Of a stretch of 64,000 bases of DNA, positions 21,844 to 32,375 are shown in pieces. Made by a program: the position numbers and the translations under genes. The notes under the pieces were generated by a model. It was not told where the DNA came from. It worked only from the letters and a program-made list of their open reading frames with translations, and did no database searches. The number at the start of each line of letters is the position of its first letter. Position 1 is the first letter of the stretch. Origin of the DNA: Cyathus striatus (Eukaryota > Basidiomycota > Agaricomycetes > Agaricales > Nidulariaceae); NCBI GenBank assembly GCA_025738555.1, contig JAOVFP010000001.1:7874001-7938000 (forward strand). Reading direction: 5' to 3'.

Positions 21844-23655
21844 CTATATAACCGAAAAATCTTCGAAAGAATTGCTCAGAGCCCTGGAGAACTTCGTATT
21901 TTCTTCTTTAGGCTCCACTCCATTCCGTATAATGTCCTCAGAATAGCCATCCGTTGTGATAGTGGAAGTTCTTCCGCGATTTATAGTCATTACAATTCCT
22001 GACTGACAGACTAGCTCAGAGCGAATGAAGACTCTTAAGGTATCCTTCTCATCTTGGTTAAGTGCCTCTTCAAAGACAATAGTTAACGATTGCAGAAAGC
22101 ATATACTTCCACCAGCATTGGAGCTATTTTCAAGTTGCTGTATATGTGCAAGCCGTGACTTCAACATGTCGATCAAACACTGCACTACGTTCGTTGTTTC
22201 GGATTCGACGTATAACATCGTGAGTTTTTGTAGTTGTGGAAATACCAAATCTGAGCATTCCTTAGAATAATGACTGTCAGCTCTTGTAAGCAAACGAAGA
22301 TCTTCTATGATAGATTTCGGTCGATATAGACACAGCTCCCTTACTTCACATAAAGTTGAATGTTGTGTCATCCATTCCATGTCCAGAGGTGTCCCGCTAA
22401 GTTTGATGTCCTCTAGCTTACACTGTGATCGCTTCAAGAACTGTAAAATACTTGAGGAGTTCAGATCCACCTCCAGATGCAATGTGTTAAGATCAGGTGC
22501 AGTGAATGCATCGAGGATATTCATATCATTTTCACCCCAACTATATCCATCTAATGTCAATGTCTTCAGCAATGGAAGTACTATGAAGGAACTGGGTGCA
22601 ATTGAGGACTCAGCATTTAGCTTTAAGGACACAAGGTTTGGCATACACTCCAGTACGGAAGAAAGTTCCTCGTTGGAAAATTCATTGAGAATAGATTTGA
22701 AATCAGTGATTTGAACCCATGGAAAGTCCACGAATATCGATTTCGGGTGATGTACACATGACATATTGAAATGTCTGAGAGAAGGGGCCGATATCAGTGA
22801 AAACGTGGCGCTCGGATCATCCGCACTTTCAACTTCTAAGTAGGAAAGTACTGGAGATGAGTTCAGGGAAATCGAGTGCGATACGTCGGATATGGATAAG
22901 GACTCCAAACAAGAAAATACCACATTAGGTGTGATACACGATAAGGTAACATCCAAGAGATCCCCTCGGTGAATTCGAATCACGTTCCACCGGTGAGCTG
23001 AGTTTGCAACTGCCTGTATGCAGAGAGGCCCTAAAACGCTCGGAGTACATGGATTAAGCAATTTAATGTGGAGTTGAGCATGACCTGAGAGGGTAATACA
23101 TTCCTCTAGGAAAGGTCCCACCATATCATTCATAGACTTCGTGGTATCGTGACTGGAGATTTCAATTCGGGACCATATTTCAGGGCAAGAATAGGCTATA
23201 AAGCGCCAATAGGCACAAATCTGAGTTATCGTTCGAACGAATGAATTTCGATCAAAAACGTCAATGAATCCGTCACGTCCGAGATGCTGTTGACATACAA
23301 GGAATAAGTTTTGTAGCAGATCATCCGGTAATTTCCTGATTGGCGCGAAGAGACTCTTCTCTTGATTCTTGAACCGTTCTAGTACATTCCGCCGTTGCTG
23401 GAATGAGGCCACAACATGTTGAAGACGAGCAATCTCGGCATCCAGCTGTCTTATTTCCGATTCTGCGTTTCTAATATCAACTAGTTTCGAATCCTTCTCG
23501 GTGCCAGAGGGAATTACGTTGTTGCGATGTGAATATGAAGGACCTGTAAGTTCGGTGAGTGGAAAGGTAGGTCCGCTGTTATTGCCGCAGGAGTCGCAGA
23601 TCGTGCGCGGTGCACTACGTTGTTGGTTACCACATTGATATATGAGATAAATGTA
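21844..23655 (-). CDS. F-box/LRR-type protein, agaric family
   Basis: The frame is open from 23655 to the stop at 21844 (about 600 codons). It starts with a small Cys motif (CDSCGNNSGP near 23595), then a coiled coil (AESEIRQLDAEIARLQHVV), then the F-box (SPIRKLP-like FAPIRKLPDDLLQNLFLVC) and an ICAYWRFIAYSCPEIWSRI block. Leucine-rich-repeat-like segments follow (FSCLESLSISDVS, LKTLTLDGYSW). This is the layout of the expanded agaricomycete F-box family. Such proteins link targets to SCF ubiquitin ligase through Skp1 (family knowledge; target unknown). No ATG precedes the Cys motif in frame and a TGA lies at 23656-23658. A short first exon is likely, perhaps the ATG near 23760 with an intron. 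The first 80 residues are therefore a partial model. Confidence 0.82.
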   Translation of the reverse strand, partial: YIYLIYQCGNQQRSAPRTICDSCGNNSGPTFPLTELTGPSYSHRNNVIPSGTEKDSKLVDIRNAESEIRQLDAEIARLQHVVASFQQRRNVLERFKNQEKSLFAPIRKLPDDLLQNLFLVCQQHLGRDGFIDVFDRNSFVRTITQICAYWRFIAYSCPEIWSRIEISSHDTTKSMNDMVGPFLEECITLSGHAQLHIKLLNPCTPSVLGPLCIQAVANSAHRWNVIRIHRGDLLDVTLSCITPNVVFSCLESLSISDVSHSISLNSSPVLSYLEVESADDPSATFSLISAPSLRHFNMSCVHHPKSIFVDFPWVQITDFKSILNEFSNEELSSVLECMPNLVSLKLNAESSIAPSSFIVLPLLKTLTLDGYSWGENDMNILDAFTAPDLNTLHLEVDLNSSSILQFLKRSQCKLEDIKLSGTPLDMEWMTQHSTLCEVRELCLYRPKSIIEDLRLLTRADSHYSKECSDLVFPQLQKLTMLYVESETTNVVQCLIDMLKSRLAHIQQLENSSNAGGSICFLQSLTIVFEEALNQDEKDTLRVFIRSELVCQSGIVMTINRGRTSTITTDGYSEDIIRNGVEPKEENTKFSRALSNSFEDFSVI

Positions 23656-23761
23656 TCAGAGAAGGGGTGCTTCAATAACGAGCGGACGAGTGCAGGACGA
23701 GTGCGTACGTTACGAATTTGAAACCTTGAGCATTGTGCGAGTCTACGCATAGATTAGACAT

Positions 23762-24274
23762 GATATGTAGCAAATTCACGTTAAATCGTTAACGTTAACA
23801 GTTGTACGATGAATGTTGGGAGTTGAATGGTGAGAGGGAATAATAATCGATTGTGGGTGTAGGCGTGCAGCCAGCGGCCGCGCAAAATGCCGCAGAGGCT
23901 GTGGCACTGGCACATGTGGCATGGCAGGCACATCCGAGAGTGGCTGTGCTTAAGTGCTTTGTAATGCCAAACGTTCAACGTTCAGCGTCTAAGACTTGTT
24001 TAAAGTAATCTTTGAGTAATCTTTCCAAACCAGGATCAAGAATTAGAATAACGTTTGTATCTTTAATACTTGATAGTAGGTAAATTTTCTAAACTGGTTG
24101 AACGTTTAAAAATCACAATATTTACAGTTAAGTCAAGTATTGTGGTTTTAACTTCTTACCGATTATCTCGCAATAATCACATATCTTAGAAGTAGTATTC
24201 AAGTATCATAAAATAACCCTAATTATAAAAATTAATGCCTATAAAAGCAGTCAACTACTGAAAATAATAATTGT
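23762..24274. other. Intergenic between two minus-strand genes
   Basis: AT-rich, with TTAACGTTAACAG near 23785 and no coding frame supported. Confidence 0.4.
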
Positions 24275-24910
24275 TCAGCGTTTCCCCCCGAAAGCTCCGC
24301 CGAACTTGCCGGAACACTTCCCCTTGAAAGAAGAATTGGTCTTGGAGCGTCCGTAATCTTCAAAAAGCATGTCTCTACATTCAGCCACGTCCCTTTCGTT
24401 ATAACTCACATCCTTGACCAACACTTTTTTAACCGCCTTCTCGTATACGAGGATATCCTCAGTTCGGAATAAATGCTGTCCAATAGTGGACCATGTTCGA
24501 CTCCCGTACGATTCGGGATGAATAAATTTGGTGGCGATCGATAGCCCTGCAAGAAATAATCCTTGGCCGGCATAGAGTGCTCTCGATTGGAACGTTGGGC
24601 TTTGAATCATCAGGTGGTTAAGTAGCACGACAGCTGCGATTGCTGTAATCACATGTACTGCTGCTCGTTGGGTGGCTAATGCGATGAATATTGGGAGTGT
24701 ATGAGTTTTTTGAGGGTTATCTGGTAGTACACTCTCGGAGCACCCGAAATTTTCAGCTATGAACCTCGAAATTGCGCGATATATGGCTTCATTTCCTTTA
24801 AATGTGTCTGCTGCAACTTGCGGTGTTGGCCGGCTCCCGTAGGTGTTGGATACAGTGACACTGCGATATGTACATCGTGGCTTTGGGTGGAGAGAGGTGA
24901 AGTTGCAGAG
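24275..24910 (-). CDS. PHO80/PCL-like cyclin, diverged, start missing
   Basis: The frame is open from 24910 to the stop at 24275. It contains FKGNEAIYRAISRFIAENFG, then TLPIFIALATQRAAVHVI, LYAGQGLFLAGLSIATKF, a WSTIGQHLFRTEDILVYEK helix, and a Gly/Lys-rich tail (KGKCSGKFGGAFGGKR). Position by position this matches the cyclin box of the gene at 28994 (YGNEDFSRTCSRFI, LPEFIAYVLRRTSMHY, HRLFITAFILAAKF). PCL-type cyclins activate Pho85-family kinases in nutrient and cell-cycle control (family knowledge). There is no ATG in frame before the domain, and the EWEL motif after the box is replaced by KAVKKVLV. It may be a pseudogene or need an unseen upstream exon. Confidence 0.6.
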   Translation of the reverse strand, partial: LCNFTSLHPKPRCTYRSVTVSNTYGSRPTPQVAADTFKGNEAIYRAISRFIAENFGCSESVLPDNPQKTHTLPIFIALATQRAAVHVITAIAAVVLLNHLMIQSPTFQSRALYAGQGLFLAGLSIATKFIHPESYGSRTWSTIGQHLFRTEDILVYEKAVKKVLVKDVSYNERDVAECRDMLFEDYGRSKTNSSFKGKCSGKFGGAFGGKR

Positions 24911-25185
24911 TTAGGTTTTGTTGCAGAGGTGGGTATCTGAGTGATGATGAGTAGAGACTCGAAGAAATACACTTTATAGTGAATTCGAACAATGATTGGT
25001 ATTGACATACTAAAGTGGACCATCATGGTGTTGGATACACTGAGACTGTCTAAGAGAGTAATTCAAAAATCGTTGGCTTTGACTGTAACAATTGTGCGAA
25101 CTAAATCAACTATGAATCTAGGCTAGAGATCAACAAAACAAAGCGAGTGATGGAAAAATACAATGGTTCAAAAATCGTTTGCAGA

Positions 25186-25437
25186 CACGGCGGGCATTTA
25201 GCTGTCATGTTCCGTGCAGTCATGTAACCTGTCTTGTAAGTTGTCATGTCCGATCATCAGTAGATCAATGATGACGAATGTCACAACGAACTGACCTGCA
25301 AAAGCGATTTGCAAGAACAAAGAAATTAGCATGCGGCAGCTGTGAAGTCGGAATATCGGAGGTGAGCTGGACCGGATTACGTAAGACACCCTCGATAAGA
25401 TTAAGAGCGTGAGATCGCGTGTTCGATTCCGCCTCGG
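25186..25437 (-). repeat. Inverted copy A of a ~253-bp dispersed repeat
   Basis: Matches 26512-26765 in opposite orientation, sharing CACGGCGGGCATTTAGCTGTCATG at one end and a GTTCGATTCCGCCTCGG/GTTCGATTTAGCCTCAG block at the other. GTGTTCGATTCC resembles a tRNA B box, so the unit may be a SINE. The two copies bracket 1.07 kb. Confidence 0.7.
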
Positions 25438-26081
25438 TCCACACTCCCATTTGCATAGCCTTGTGCTTCACAAATATTCTGTATTAGATAGTAGTATGCT
25501 TTACCTATGTATTCGTTATTTTTATGTCGTACAGTATATGTAGAATAAAGACAAGTTGATAAGAAACACACCATAAATAATAGACAAATACTATAAATTT
25601 GAAAGATTCCTAATTACCTTGCTTGGCAAGGTTTCTGGGACCCAAAATGAAGCCTTTTTCCGTGTGCGTGACGTGACGGTCATTTTTCTCAGGGTACCTT
25701 TGGGTACCGAGCAGACAACCTAAGGCTACTGTTGTACACATTGTTTGGTCACTTTTCTGTTTCTTTTCGACACTGTTGAACAGTATACTCCTTAAACATT
25801 TGTTGTCGTTAACTACCAGCCTATATAGAGTAGGAGGATTTCGTAGATAAGCGCTGAGCGCTGATCTTTAGAAAAATTGACCCTCTCTCCTATTTCACCA
25901 ATCAAAAGAGCTTGGATTCAACCATCTGGCTAAAATATATATTATCTGGTTACATATGTAACATTTCTTGTTGTATTTGTAAAATTGTAAAACTTGTATT
26001 GTGCACTTAAGTATATATACTTAAATCAGGCCAAGCAAGGTTTATGCCGACGCAGTCGGCGCTTCCTAATTGGTATTGGTT
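25438..26081. other. Intergenic between inverted repeats
   Basis: No ORF. CCTTGCTTGGCAAGG is a short palindrome at about 25617-25631, and CCAAGCAAGG recurs at 26032. A GGGTACCTTTGGGTACC motif lies near 25693. Confidence 0.4.
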
Positions 26082-26178
26082 AAAAAAAGGAACCCGTCAT
26101 CATTTGAACTTGCGCACTTTCACGACACAAAAGGACCGTAAACAAAATCACATTTTTACCATTAGACCAAACAACCCT
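26082..26178 (-). repeat. tRNA-like sequence (pseudo-tRNA or SINE head)
   Basis: On the minus strand it starts GGGTTGTTTGGTCTAATGG, a good A-box region (TGGTCTAATGG). It then has AAGTTCAAATGATG as a weak B box and a TTTTTTT run at about 26082-26088, a Pol III terminator. Stems do not pair like a real tRNA, so it is called tRNA-like only. Confidence 0.45.
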
Positions 26179-26511
26179 GAATGTAATAGAAGTGCACCTC
26201 CTAATACCTACTCACCCAACTAACAATAAATGTGTTACTTTACTGATATCATACTGTGAGGATGTAATTTAACATATTCCATTTATTTTGTCAGCTTATT
26301 ACTACTGTATTTTGACTCTACCATCAGTTAATAGTTAGGTATATTTCAGTGAAAAAATGTGAGACATGAACTACTTATTCTGCCTGAAAATATTCTCTGT
26401 ATTATGTCTTTTGAAAAACTGTAGCTCAAATTTATACCTTTCATTAATACAGTCAAATATATTCAAAGACTAAATGTTCACTATGTCAAATATAATACTT
26501 ATAACAATGTA

Positions 26512-26765
26512 CGCTGAGGCTAAATCGAACACGCGACCTCGCGCTCATAATCTTATGAAGAATGTCTCACATAATCCTGTCCAACTCACCTCCGATATTC
26601 CGACTTCGCAGCTGCCGCGTGCTAATTTCTTTGTTCTTGCAAATCGCTTTTGTAGGTCAGTTTGTTGTGACATTCGTCACCATTGATCTACTGATGATCG
26701 GACATGACAACTTACATGACAGGTTACATGACTGCACGGAACATGACAGCTAAATGCCCGCCGTG
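26512..26765 (+). repeat. Inverted copy B of the ~253-bp repeat
   Basis: Counterpart of 25186-25437. Short open frames in both copies (LQIAFVGQFVVTFVTIDLL) are similar but are read as repeat shadows, not a gene. Confidence 0.7.
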
Positions 26766-27733
26766 AGATGGACTGTCCCTATTGTGTAAATTAACTTTCC
26801 TGGAAAACGATATGTTACGGAGAGTGTTTACCTGTAGGGACAGCTATTTTAGTAGTTTAGAAGTTAATTCAGAAAATTTCTGTCTGACCACTCGGCTTGA
26901 AGGGACTCTATAATGAACCCCGGAAGTACCCTCGAATTCAAACTAGAGGTACGTTTACAACTGAGTCGAAAACCTTGTCCCACCATGAGAGCTCGACCGT
27001 TAAATTCACTGAGCCAACTAAATTTTTCTTAGATATGAAACTTTACTTTAACTACGAGAGTGATACATTGGTATCCTATAAGTCGAGAAATCCCCTTACT
27101 AATGGATACATTACATGAGTATGTACTATTTATCGGAGTCAACCTCCGCGGGAGCTAACCGTTTGGGCACATCGAGATGCCATGCCATGTAAGTAACATA
27201 CGGTATATTCCCCAGCCATTTACCACCTTATCATAACTTGATAAGTTCTGCTGTATAATCACCCGGATATGTGGTTTAATTGTAATGATGAGATCGCAGA
27301 CGACTCAGGACACCGGTATCATAACTAGTTACCGTCAGAAACGTAGACCCTTGATATTCACGTATCATAATGCTGTTGAAAGAATTGTCTCGTTCAGAGG
27401 GAGACTGTGGGCGCGTCGATATGTACAATCTGATAACTAAACCATCTAGGGTCCTTCTGATACCACTCGGCCGGCAACTTTTCATTTCAACCCATAACGC
27501 ATTCGGATCTAGCTAAAAAATGGAAGGTTTGCAAGGCGTTTCAGCAAGTTAGGCATAATATATAGACATATAAATCCTTTATACAATACATATTCCACGT
27601 AGTATGTAGTAGTACTTTATAGCATACACGTAGCCCTATCGTCTACCATTATGTACTAGTAGCTTTCCCCAGAAATTTTGTCTTCAAGTTTGTCACTGAT
27701 GTGTCGGTTAAACGTGCTGCTACTAGTGTACTA
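26766..27733. other. Intergenic, no gene seen
   Basis: Unique-looking sequence with normal CpG content (for example CTCCGCGGGAG near 27147). No ORF above background and no repeat recognised. Confidence 0.4.
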
Positions 27734-28017
27734 CTGTACCCTTTCGACCAACTGTTCAGTAACGCATCACATGATGTCGTGAACATGAACAAATGTGCCT
27801 TTCGTCACGCGTCACATTGCTGCATGAACAGAGGTACAAGGAAATAGTTATAATTATAAAATAATTTCGTCGCTATTTGTTAAAATTTTGGCTAAAAATC
27901 GTTTAGTGATGAACAGATGTCCATTTGTCACACATCACACTGAAATTTGAACAGAGGGTCAAACTGTTCATCGTCGTCACAGCGTAAATCGACGAACAGT
28001 TGGTCGAAATGGTACAG
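27734..28017. mobile_element. 284-bp TA-flanked MITE
   Basis: Terminal inverted repeats of 24 bp (CTGTACCCTTTCGACCAACT... at 27734-27757 and its complement at 27994-28017) differ at one base. A TA lies at each side (27732-27733 and 28018-28019). TA duplication is the mark of Tc1/mariner-type insertion. No coding capacity. The inner block GAACAGAGGTACAAGGAAAT has a relative at about 4318-4340, so the family is dispersed. Confidence 0.85.
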
Positions 28018-28210
28018 TATATAATTATGGCGTGTAGAGATGTACAAGTTCCAGCGCAGTTTCTGCCGTCCTGATAGTGCAGGGCTGACTAGATGTTGAA
28101 ATGCATCTATGTCTGTCAAGATGAAGAACTGCGCTCTAGCTTCTTGTTCGGAGTAATTGAGACTCGGAGCTGGAAACTGCGGTCAACAATCGATCACATG
28201 ATGATGAGAC

Positions 28211-28393
28211 ATGAGCGCTCCGGGCGGCTCCGATCCACAAAGTTCTCACGATACTGCAATCAAATATGAACGTCACACTGCAGTGTACAGCATGTCCTCT
28301 TCCGCTCTTCCGACGCTCAACCGTGCGGTAGAACCTCCCACACAACCCCAGGACAGTGACTCAAAAAACTTAAAGGTTAGTCTACAGGCATGA
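28211..28393 (+). CDS. Possible first exon of an unidentified gene
   Basis: The ATG at 28211 opens MSAPGGSDPQSSHDTAIKYE...LNRAVEPPTQPQDS, a hydrophilic sequence in CpG-normal DNA. A splice-donor-like AAG-GTTAGT follows at about 28375. No clear continuation was found, so this may be a truncated gene or chance. Confidence 0.25.
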   Translation: MSAPGGSDPQSSHDTAIKYERHTAVYSMSSSALPTLNRAVEPPTQPQDSDSKNLKVSLQA

Positions 28394-28993
28394 TAGCAAT
28401 TGGGATATAAATATGCTATTGTAAAACAGGAAGGTGTAAGCGGGGCATGTTGAGGCCCAAGCGCAATCACCGTGCTAGGTCAACAATGGGACCAACAATC
28501 GGATTGAAAGGGCACAAGGCTTGTCACTATGCCGCCGATAGGAGGAGAACCAGGATGTATCGTGTAGGTAATTAGGTCTCTCTATCTGAAGATCCGAAGC
28601 TCTACTTCTAGCATCGCTGGTACAGCGTCATTCCCAGTCACACACTGAGTACTTATAGCGCACTGAGCGGGAGAATTGAACAGCATGAGTTAGCGCCTCA
28701 CATTGTGATATATATGACTCAATATTTGATCGCGCTTATTTATTATCATTGGTGTTGACGCTAAATGGTCCAAGGCTCCGCGTGCTTTGGCAAGCTGTTC
28801 AAGAAACAATGCAATACCTATTTCTTTTTTGTTGAGCCACTGTTTCGTCTTTCTTTATCTGTGGGACAGACAATGCAGTGCTTGTTAATTTTATCATCCT
28901 GACTTCCATCATCAGGTCGTTTACTCACATCTTTCTCTCGTCGTTTGACTCTTGCAAACTGTGATACGTTCTGCAAGTTGATTCTATAGCGAT
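28394..28993. other. Upstream region of the 28994 cyclin gene
   Basis: No supported ORF. It probably contains the promoter of the gene at 28994. A pyrimidine tract TCTTTCTCTCGTCG lies near 28930. Confidence 0.35.
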
Positions 28994-30103
28994 ATGGCAT
29001 TCATTCTACCGCGACTACCAGCATCCTGTTCCCACATGCAGTGGCAATCGATGCACGCTCAGCTGCAGAATCCCTTTGCTGGACCACCAGCAAAAGCGAC
29101 TGCGATACCTGCAGCGCTAGGCTATCCGACCTATGAGTCTTGTATTCAACCGCGCCAACCTTCCTCAGGCTCATCCACGAACAGCTCGCAGAACAACCTT
29201 CGTGCAGCTCGTCAACCTTCCTCTACACATTCGCAATCCTCGATGCACTCAATACCTCATGCGAGATGTACATCGTGCTACACAACCCCAGTTACGAATC
29301 AGACACCCGCGCAATCATCCGATTCCTCACATTTGGGGCCCCCATTCTACGGGAACGAGGACTTCTCTCGTACATGCTCGCGCTTCATCACTCGCGCATT
29401 TTCCTGCTCTGAATACATCCCACCAAAGAAAACTCGCACATTCCCCTCCCTCCCCGAATTCATAGCATATGTCCTCCGCAGGACTAGCATGCACTACTCG
29501 GTCCCCATCATCGCGCTCATATACCTGGACAGACTGAAACTGCGCTTTCAAGACAAGACAGCAAAGCATGGTCACAGGCTGTTCATCACTGCCTTTATTC
29601 TCGCTGCCAAGTTCATGTGCGAGGAACACTATACGAATGATGAATGGGTCAAGGTTACTATGGGCATGTTTAGGCTCGCGGAAATCAATGTCATGGAGAG
29701 GGAGATGCTGTCTGCGCTTGAGTGGGAGCTTGGGGTGGACGAGGATATGGTGAACGGTTTCCATGATGTGCTGTGGAGGGATTATGGAATCGTCAGGGGG
29801 TGGGAGGAGTATCCGGGCTGTTATGGCGAGGGCGTTGTGAGACCTAAACACTGTGCATCGACGGGGCCGCTTATGTCGAATCTGTCGTGTCTTGCGCGGA
29901 AGACGGAGAAGGGCGCTGCCGAGAGTTTCATGGATGTTTCTATGGATGACTCCCCGTCCGTGGTGGTGGAAGCGATCGATAGTGGTGCACTGGAGAGTAT
30001 CAGCTTTGGGATTCAGAAGACGGAGTTGGATTGGAAGTGGAACCCAATCGATGTGAAGTTGAAAGCACAGTGTTTTGCGTACCCTGCTCCGTGCTCGTGG
30101 TAG
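28994..30103 (+). CDS. PHO80/PCL-like cyclin
   Basis: An intronless 369-residue frame from the ATG at 28994. Residues 1-115 are a Ser/Gln/Pro-rich disordered leader. Residues 117-275 form the cyclin box: YGNEDFSRTCSRFITRAFSC, FPSLPEFIAYVLRRTSMHYS, HRLFITAFILAAKFMCEEHY, WVKVTMGMFRLAEINVMERE, SALEWELGVDEDMVNGF. The LAAKF and ExxxLxxLEWxL signatures are those of Pcl/Pho80 cyclins that partner Pho85-type CDKs (family knowledge). A variable tail ends in FAYPAPCSW, echoed by YPAPSHW in the paralogue at 32376. It heads a same-strand row of three more members and is the best preserved one, so probably functional. Confidence 0.88.
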   Translation: MAFILPRLPASCSHMQWQSMHAQLQNPFAGPPAKATAIPAALGYPTYESCIQPRQPSSGSSTNSSQNNLRAARQPSSTHSQSSMHSIPHARCTSCYTTPVTNQTPAQSSDSSHLGPPFYGNEDFSRTCSRFITRAFSCSEYIPPKKTRTFPSLPEFIAYVLRRTSMHYSVPIIALIYLDRLKLRFQDKTAKHGHRLFITAFILAAKFMCEEHYTNDEWVKVTMGMFRLAEINVMEREMLSALEWELGVDEDMVNGFHDVLWRDYGIVRGWEEYPGCYGEGVVRPKHCASTGPLMSNLSCLARKTEKGAAESFMDVSMDDSPSVVVEAIDSGALESISFGIQKTELDWKWNPIDVKLKAQCFAYPAPCSW

Positions 30104-30896
30104 TTTGTGGGTTGCTTGTGGGCGTAATGCCGCAGGGTTTTGGTTCGGTTTTATTCGGTGTATTCTTATCGATTTGTACGTAATTTCTTTATCTCTCAAC
30201 GAACATCTAGACTTCTGAACACTCGCTCATGTTGTACTGTTGCATGTAAAATCTATGTTATCTTATATTACCAGCTTACACCTAACGTTTCTGTAATACA
30301 TGCTGGCGTGTATCGAGTCATTGGCGATAAGAGTTTTTGAGCGCGCGTCAAATTGAGAGATTAGCGCTGTGTGGTGAAGTGGTGTGCACTGGAAGCGCCC
30401 GTAAGCCCAGGTACACATCAGATTCTCAAAGCTTTATATTTGATTCTTACAATCTAGTCTGTAGTGCTTGGAAGACATGCTCAGACGAAGCTCGTACGGA
30501 ACTTAAAATATGCCCTTTGTACCATGCAAGCCCGAGCCTCCGATAAACACAAGGCGATGCCTATCCCTAATTGGTACAGGATAGACTTTTGTTAGAACAA
30601 TGGGATGGCTCGAAGGAATGTTAAAAAAGTGACTCTCTAACAATATCCATAATCCGTTCGACACGTTGCGTCAAGGCCTTTAATGGGGGCGGTGCAAGAT
30701 AGTTAAGTTCGTGGCATACCACAGTAGGCGAGCCTGGCATAAAGACCTTTGAATACTCTCTTTAGCTGCCTCATTATATCTGTGGTAGCATCCCACTAAG
30801 CTGAGTTTCTATTTGCTTTTAACTGCTTCAAGATCTGCTGCTCTTCCTCATCCTCCCATCTTTGCTCCAGTAACGTCAACCTCAAACCAAAGCACT
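30104..30896. other. Intergenic between cyclin paralogues
   Basis: No gene supported. It contains the 3' end of one paralogue and the promoter of the next, with GTGCACTGGAAGCGCCCG near 30390. Confidence 0.35.
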
Positions 30897-31487
30897 ATGC
30901 ATCCACCTAACGTCGTTCAACCAATACCGAGATATCCTGGTCCATGGTGGAAACTACCAGATGCTTATTATGGAAACGAAATAATAGCTCGGATGTGTTC
31001 GTGGTACATCTGTCACATATGGAACTTTAGCGAAGGCGCGCCAAGGGAATGCCCTGGTATGACGCTGCCAATATTCATCGCTGCGGTCATCCATCGCACT
31101 AAATTTAACATACACGAAAAGACGCCGATCGTAGCTCTAATTCTGCTTAGTCGGTCAGTGACAAGTAGGTATCGCCCGGAGCTATCTTCCCCGGGGATGG
31201 GACACCTTTTTTTCCTAACAGGGTATATCATGGCTAGCACATTGATACATGGAGGATCCATTTACAGTCCTGAAGACTGGGGCAAGATTGCGCAGCGGAT
31301 GTTCTCGTATGACCAAATTACCAAGATCGGAGCTATAATAGTGAAGAATATGTCACTGAGTGCAGATAACCCTATTGACGATGTGCTTGTTGCGAATTTC
31401 GAAAGTCTCCTCGTTATGGATTATGATGAAGGACAAGGATATATATCCAATCCTTTACCCTGCTGTGGTATTTCTATAGGGGTCTAG
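30897..31487 (+). CDS. PHO80/PCL-like cyclin paralogue, diverged
   Basis: 196 residues from the ATG at 30897 (MHPPNVVQPIPRYPGP); the frame is open further upstream but without another ATG. The cyclin box is visible: YYGNEIIARMCSWYICHIWN, LPIFIAAVIHRTKFNIHEKT, GHLFFLTGYIMASTLIHGG, YSPEDWGKIAQRMFSYDQI. The EWEL motif is replaced by VKNMSLSADNPIDD, and the C-terminal YPAP motif is absent. It lies 0.8 kb after the paralogue at 28994 on the same strand. It may have lost kinase-activating ability, or be specialised. Confidence 0.72.
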   Translation: MHPPNVVQPIPRYPGPWWKLPDAYYGNEIIARMCSWYICHIWNFSEGAPRECPGMTLPIFIAAVIHRTKFNIHEKTPIVALILLSRSVTSRYRPELSSPGMGHLFFLTGYIMASTLIHGGSIYSPEDWGKIAQRMFSYDQITKIGAIIVKNMSLSADNPIDDVLVANFESLLVMDYDEGQGYISNPLPCCGISIGV

Positions 31488-32375
31488 GGATGAAGCTTGA
31501 AGCACGAAGTTCAGCGATTTCAGTTTCTCCTAACGCTCCCGCCTACACTGTTAGCCCTTAAGTCAAGCGAATGTGAACCGTCCAGAGTCTATGTAAAGCA
31601 TGATGAGTGTTAGGGGCTCTAAAGGTCGTTCCAGAAAGTAGTACGGAGACGCATTGCCATATCAATAGTTTCAGCTTCATTGTAATTCTCGAGGAACTGA
31701 AAGCTCTAATACTTATAATACCGATTTAAAACTTGTCCACAATTCGGAGATCTACACTAGTATCCACATTCGCAGAAAACTTCCAACGCACTTCTTTCAT
31801 GACCATTCCAGGGCCCAGGTACAAGCTTATCTTGCGTTGTCCCGTATCAACAACGTTCCCATGTTTAGCGTCACCATCAAGATGAAGCGAATGCCTTCGT
31901 ATTTTGCACGGACCTGGAGGCTGGTATGCTATTGAAATATTAAGCTTTGATCGTATCTGTGACCCGAGAATGATTTATTGGGTTGCCCTGACCGTTAATA
32001 TAAATAGTAGTTCTGTCTTTTATACGGGTGATTACTTAGTAAGGAAGTCACACTTACATTATTGTTATAAAACAATGAACCCCTTCATAAGATAACCCAT
32101 TCTCATCGAAGTCATCAAATATAGCATGTGAGAGTCGGAGGAGACTTCTTAAGATCAATGCACCTAGTGTCACAATGGAAACGAAGGGCCACTAAACAGT
32201 CTTTGGCGGCCTTTACTTTGATATCCGCATAAGCATTGCTTGAATTTCTATTGCATATATATAGCATATGTTTTACTACAGTATGGTTTTTCATTGTTTC
32301 TCCGTCTAAAACTCCTCAACTTACTGGCTCAGCTATACACAAATAACAGTGTTTTCCTACAGTCCAGACATAATA
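31488..32375. other. Intergenic between cyclin paralogues
   Basis: AT-rich towards 32300. No ORF or repeat supported. Confidence 0.35.

Noticed and set aside
29327..30199. 290-codon antisense frame
   Set aside because: It is a shadow of the GC-rich cyclin gene at 28994 on the opposite strand, with Arg/His/Pro-rich composition and no motif.
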